The notes under the pieces were generated by a model. That model was not told where the DNA came from. It did not search any database and saw only the letters and a program-made list of their open reading frames with translations. A stretch of DNA of 64,000 nt from Candidatus Allofournierella merdipullorum. GTDB lineage: Bacteria > Bacillota > Clostridia > Oscillospirales > Ruminococcaceae. The translations under genes were made by a program, and so were the position numbers. Each line of letters starts with the position of its first letter. Positions within the stretch are counted from its first letter, which is position 1. Below are positions 62,890 through 64,000 of this stretch, piece after piece. The DNA lies in the NCBI GenBank assembly GCA_019116345.1, contig DXBV01000118.1, positions 1 through 64,000 of the forward strand, in the 5' to 3' direction.

Positions 62890-64000
62890 TCACATGCTTG
62901 CTTTCAGAATGTTCAGCACATCGTTCCGGGTAAGGGTGCGGTAACCGCCGGTCATCAGGAAGGCGCCGTCGGCGATGCCTTCCAGCATGTCCTCGGTGAC
63001 GCCCAGCTGCCGGATGTTCCGGGCCACGCCCAGTTCCTCCATCCAGCGCTCCATGGCCGCAAGCCCCGCTTCGGCCAGCGCCTCGGCGCTCTTGCCCGCC
63101 GGGTCGATGCCCCAGACATTCACAGCGAAGCGCCCGAATTTGGCAAGGCCGTCTGCCATGATATAGCGGTAATAGGCCAGGGACACGGCGGAGAGGGTCA
63201 TGCCGTGGGTGGCGTTGGTGTAGGCTCCGATGGACTGGCCGATCATGTGCACCTCCCAGTCGGTGGACTTGCCCATGGCCAGCAGGGTGTTCAGCGCCCA
63301 GGTGGCCGCCCACATGATGTTGCTGCGGGCCTCATAGTTTTCCGGCTGGCGCAGCGCGATGCGGGAACTGGCAACCAGCGAGCGCATCAGGCCCTCGGCG
63401 ATGTAGTCGGTGGTGTTGTCGTCCTCGCCGGAGAAATACTGCTCACAGATGTGGTTGAAGGCGTCGTAGATGCCGGCCACCATCTGCTCCATGGGCACGG
63501 TGTAGGTGAGGGTGGGGTCCAGAATGGAGAAACGGGGCATCACGTTGCTGCCGAACACATGGCCGATCTTGCGCTTCTGGGCCGGGTGGGTGATGACCGC
63601 GCCGCCGTTCATCTCGCTGCCGGTGCCCACCATGGTGAGCACGCAGCCCACCGGGATGATGGGGTTGGACACGTCCTCCATGCGCAGGAAGTATTTATCC
63701 CAGGGGTCCTCCTGGCACCAGGCGGAGACGGACACTGCTTTGGCGTAGTCGCACACCGAGCCGCCGCCCACCGCCAAAATCAGATCCACGTTGTTCTCCC
63801 GGGCCACACGGCAGCCCTCATACAGCTTTTCCACCGTGGGGTTGGGCATGACCCCCGGCACCTCGAACACTTCCTTGCCGCAGGCTTTGAGGATGGCGGT
63901 GACCTTGTCATAAAGGCCGTTTTTCTTGATGGAACCGCCGCCGTAGGCCAGCAGCACCCGGCCGCCGTAGTGTTTCAGTTCGCCCGCCAGCTGCTCCAGC
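62890..64000 (-). CDS. Iron-containing alcohol dehydrogenase (5' end beyond window)
   Basis: VLLAYGGGSIKKNGLYDKV, LAVGGGSVCDYAKAV; reading frame stays open to 64000. Confidence 0.92.
   Translation of the reverse strand, partial: LEQLAGELKHYGGRVLLAYGGGSIKKNGLYDKVTAILKACGKEVFEVPGVMPNPTVEKLYEGCRVARENNVDLILAVGGGSVCDYAKAVSVSAWCQEDPWDKYFLRMEDVSNPIIPVGCVLTMVGTGSEMNGGAVITHPAQKRKIGHVFGSNVMPRFSILDPTLTYTVPMEQMVAGIYDAFNHICEQYFSGEDDNTTDYIAEGLMRSLVASSRIALRQPENYEARSNIMWAATWALNTLLAMGKSTDWEVHMIGQSIGAYTNATHGMTLSAVSLAYYRYIMADGLAKFGRFAVNVWGIDPAGKSAEALAEAGLAAMERWMEELGVARNIRQLGVTEDMLEGIADGAFLMTGGYRTLTRNDVLNILKASM

Noticed and set aside
1-64000. CRISPR arrays, tRNA/rRNA genes, transposons, prophage
   Set aside because: No regularly spaced repeats, no tRNA or rRNA signatures recognised, and no transposase/integrase/phage structural translations seen in the ORF track.

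Overview
This is a GC-rich chromosomal window that looks like a gut Clostridia (Oscillospiraceae-like) genome. It carries about 62 supportable protein-coding genes. I saw no rRNA, tRNA, CRISPR array or obvious mobile element. Recognisable loci include glmS, a CPA-type antiporter, cardiolipin synthase, a cysteine-synthase-like gene, an arsR/permease/thioredoxin-like metal module, a CydDC-like ABC pair, a GHKL kinase + LytTR regulator divergent from a BceAB-like ABC, trxAB, a macro-domain/VWA cluster, a bcp/rhodanese/yaaA oxidative-stress operon, cobO, tspO and an Fe-ADH (partial at the right edge). About 28 kb (10.2-38.9 kb) is an accessory carbohydrate region: ROK, RpiR and DeoR regulators, four Gfo/Idh oxidoreductases, three TIM-barrel isomerases, deoC, a NanE-like epimerase, a glycyl radical enzyme with its activase, a ROK kinase and a ribose-type ABC importer. 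The strongest candidates for undescribed biology are: (1) a cysteine-rich leader peptide (MNLVYLISVKENICCCRC*) plus intrinsic terminator upstream of the cysteine-synthase-like gene, which looks like a cysteine attenuator; (2) a 30-bp operator, TCAAAAAT-N14-ATTTTTGA, present twice and tying a nanE-like/glycyl-radical-enzyme operon to a Gfo/Idh-TIM-ROK-DeoR operon; (3) several paired, identically spaced inverted-repeat operators (ArsR, CydDC-like and WG-lipoprotein promoters); (4) a long hairpin that buries the Shine-Dalgarno of a VWA gene. All functional names come from reading the translations and motifs; no searches were run.
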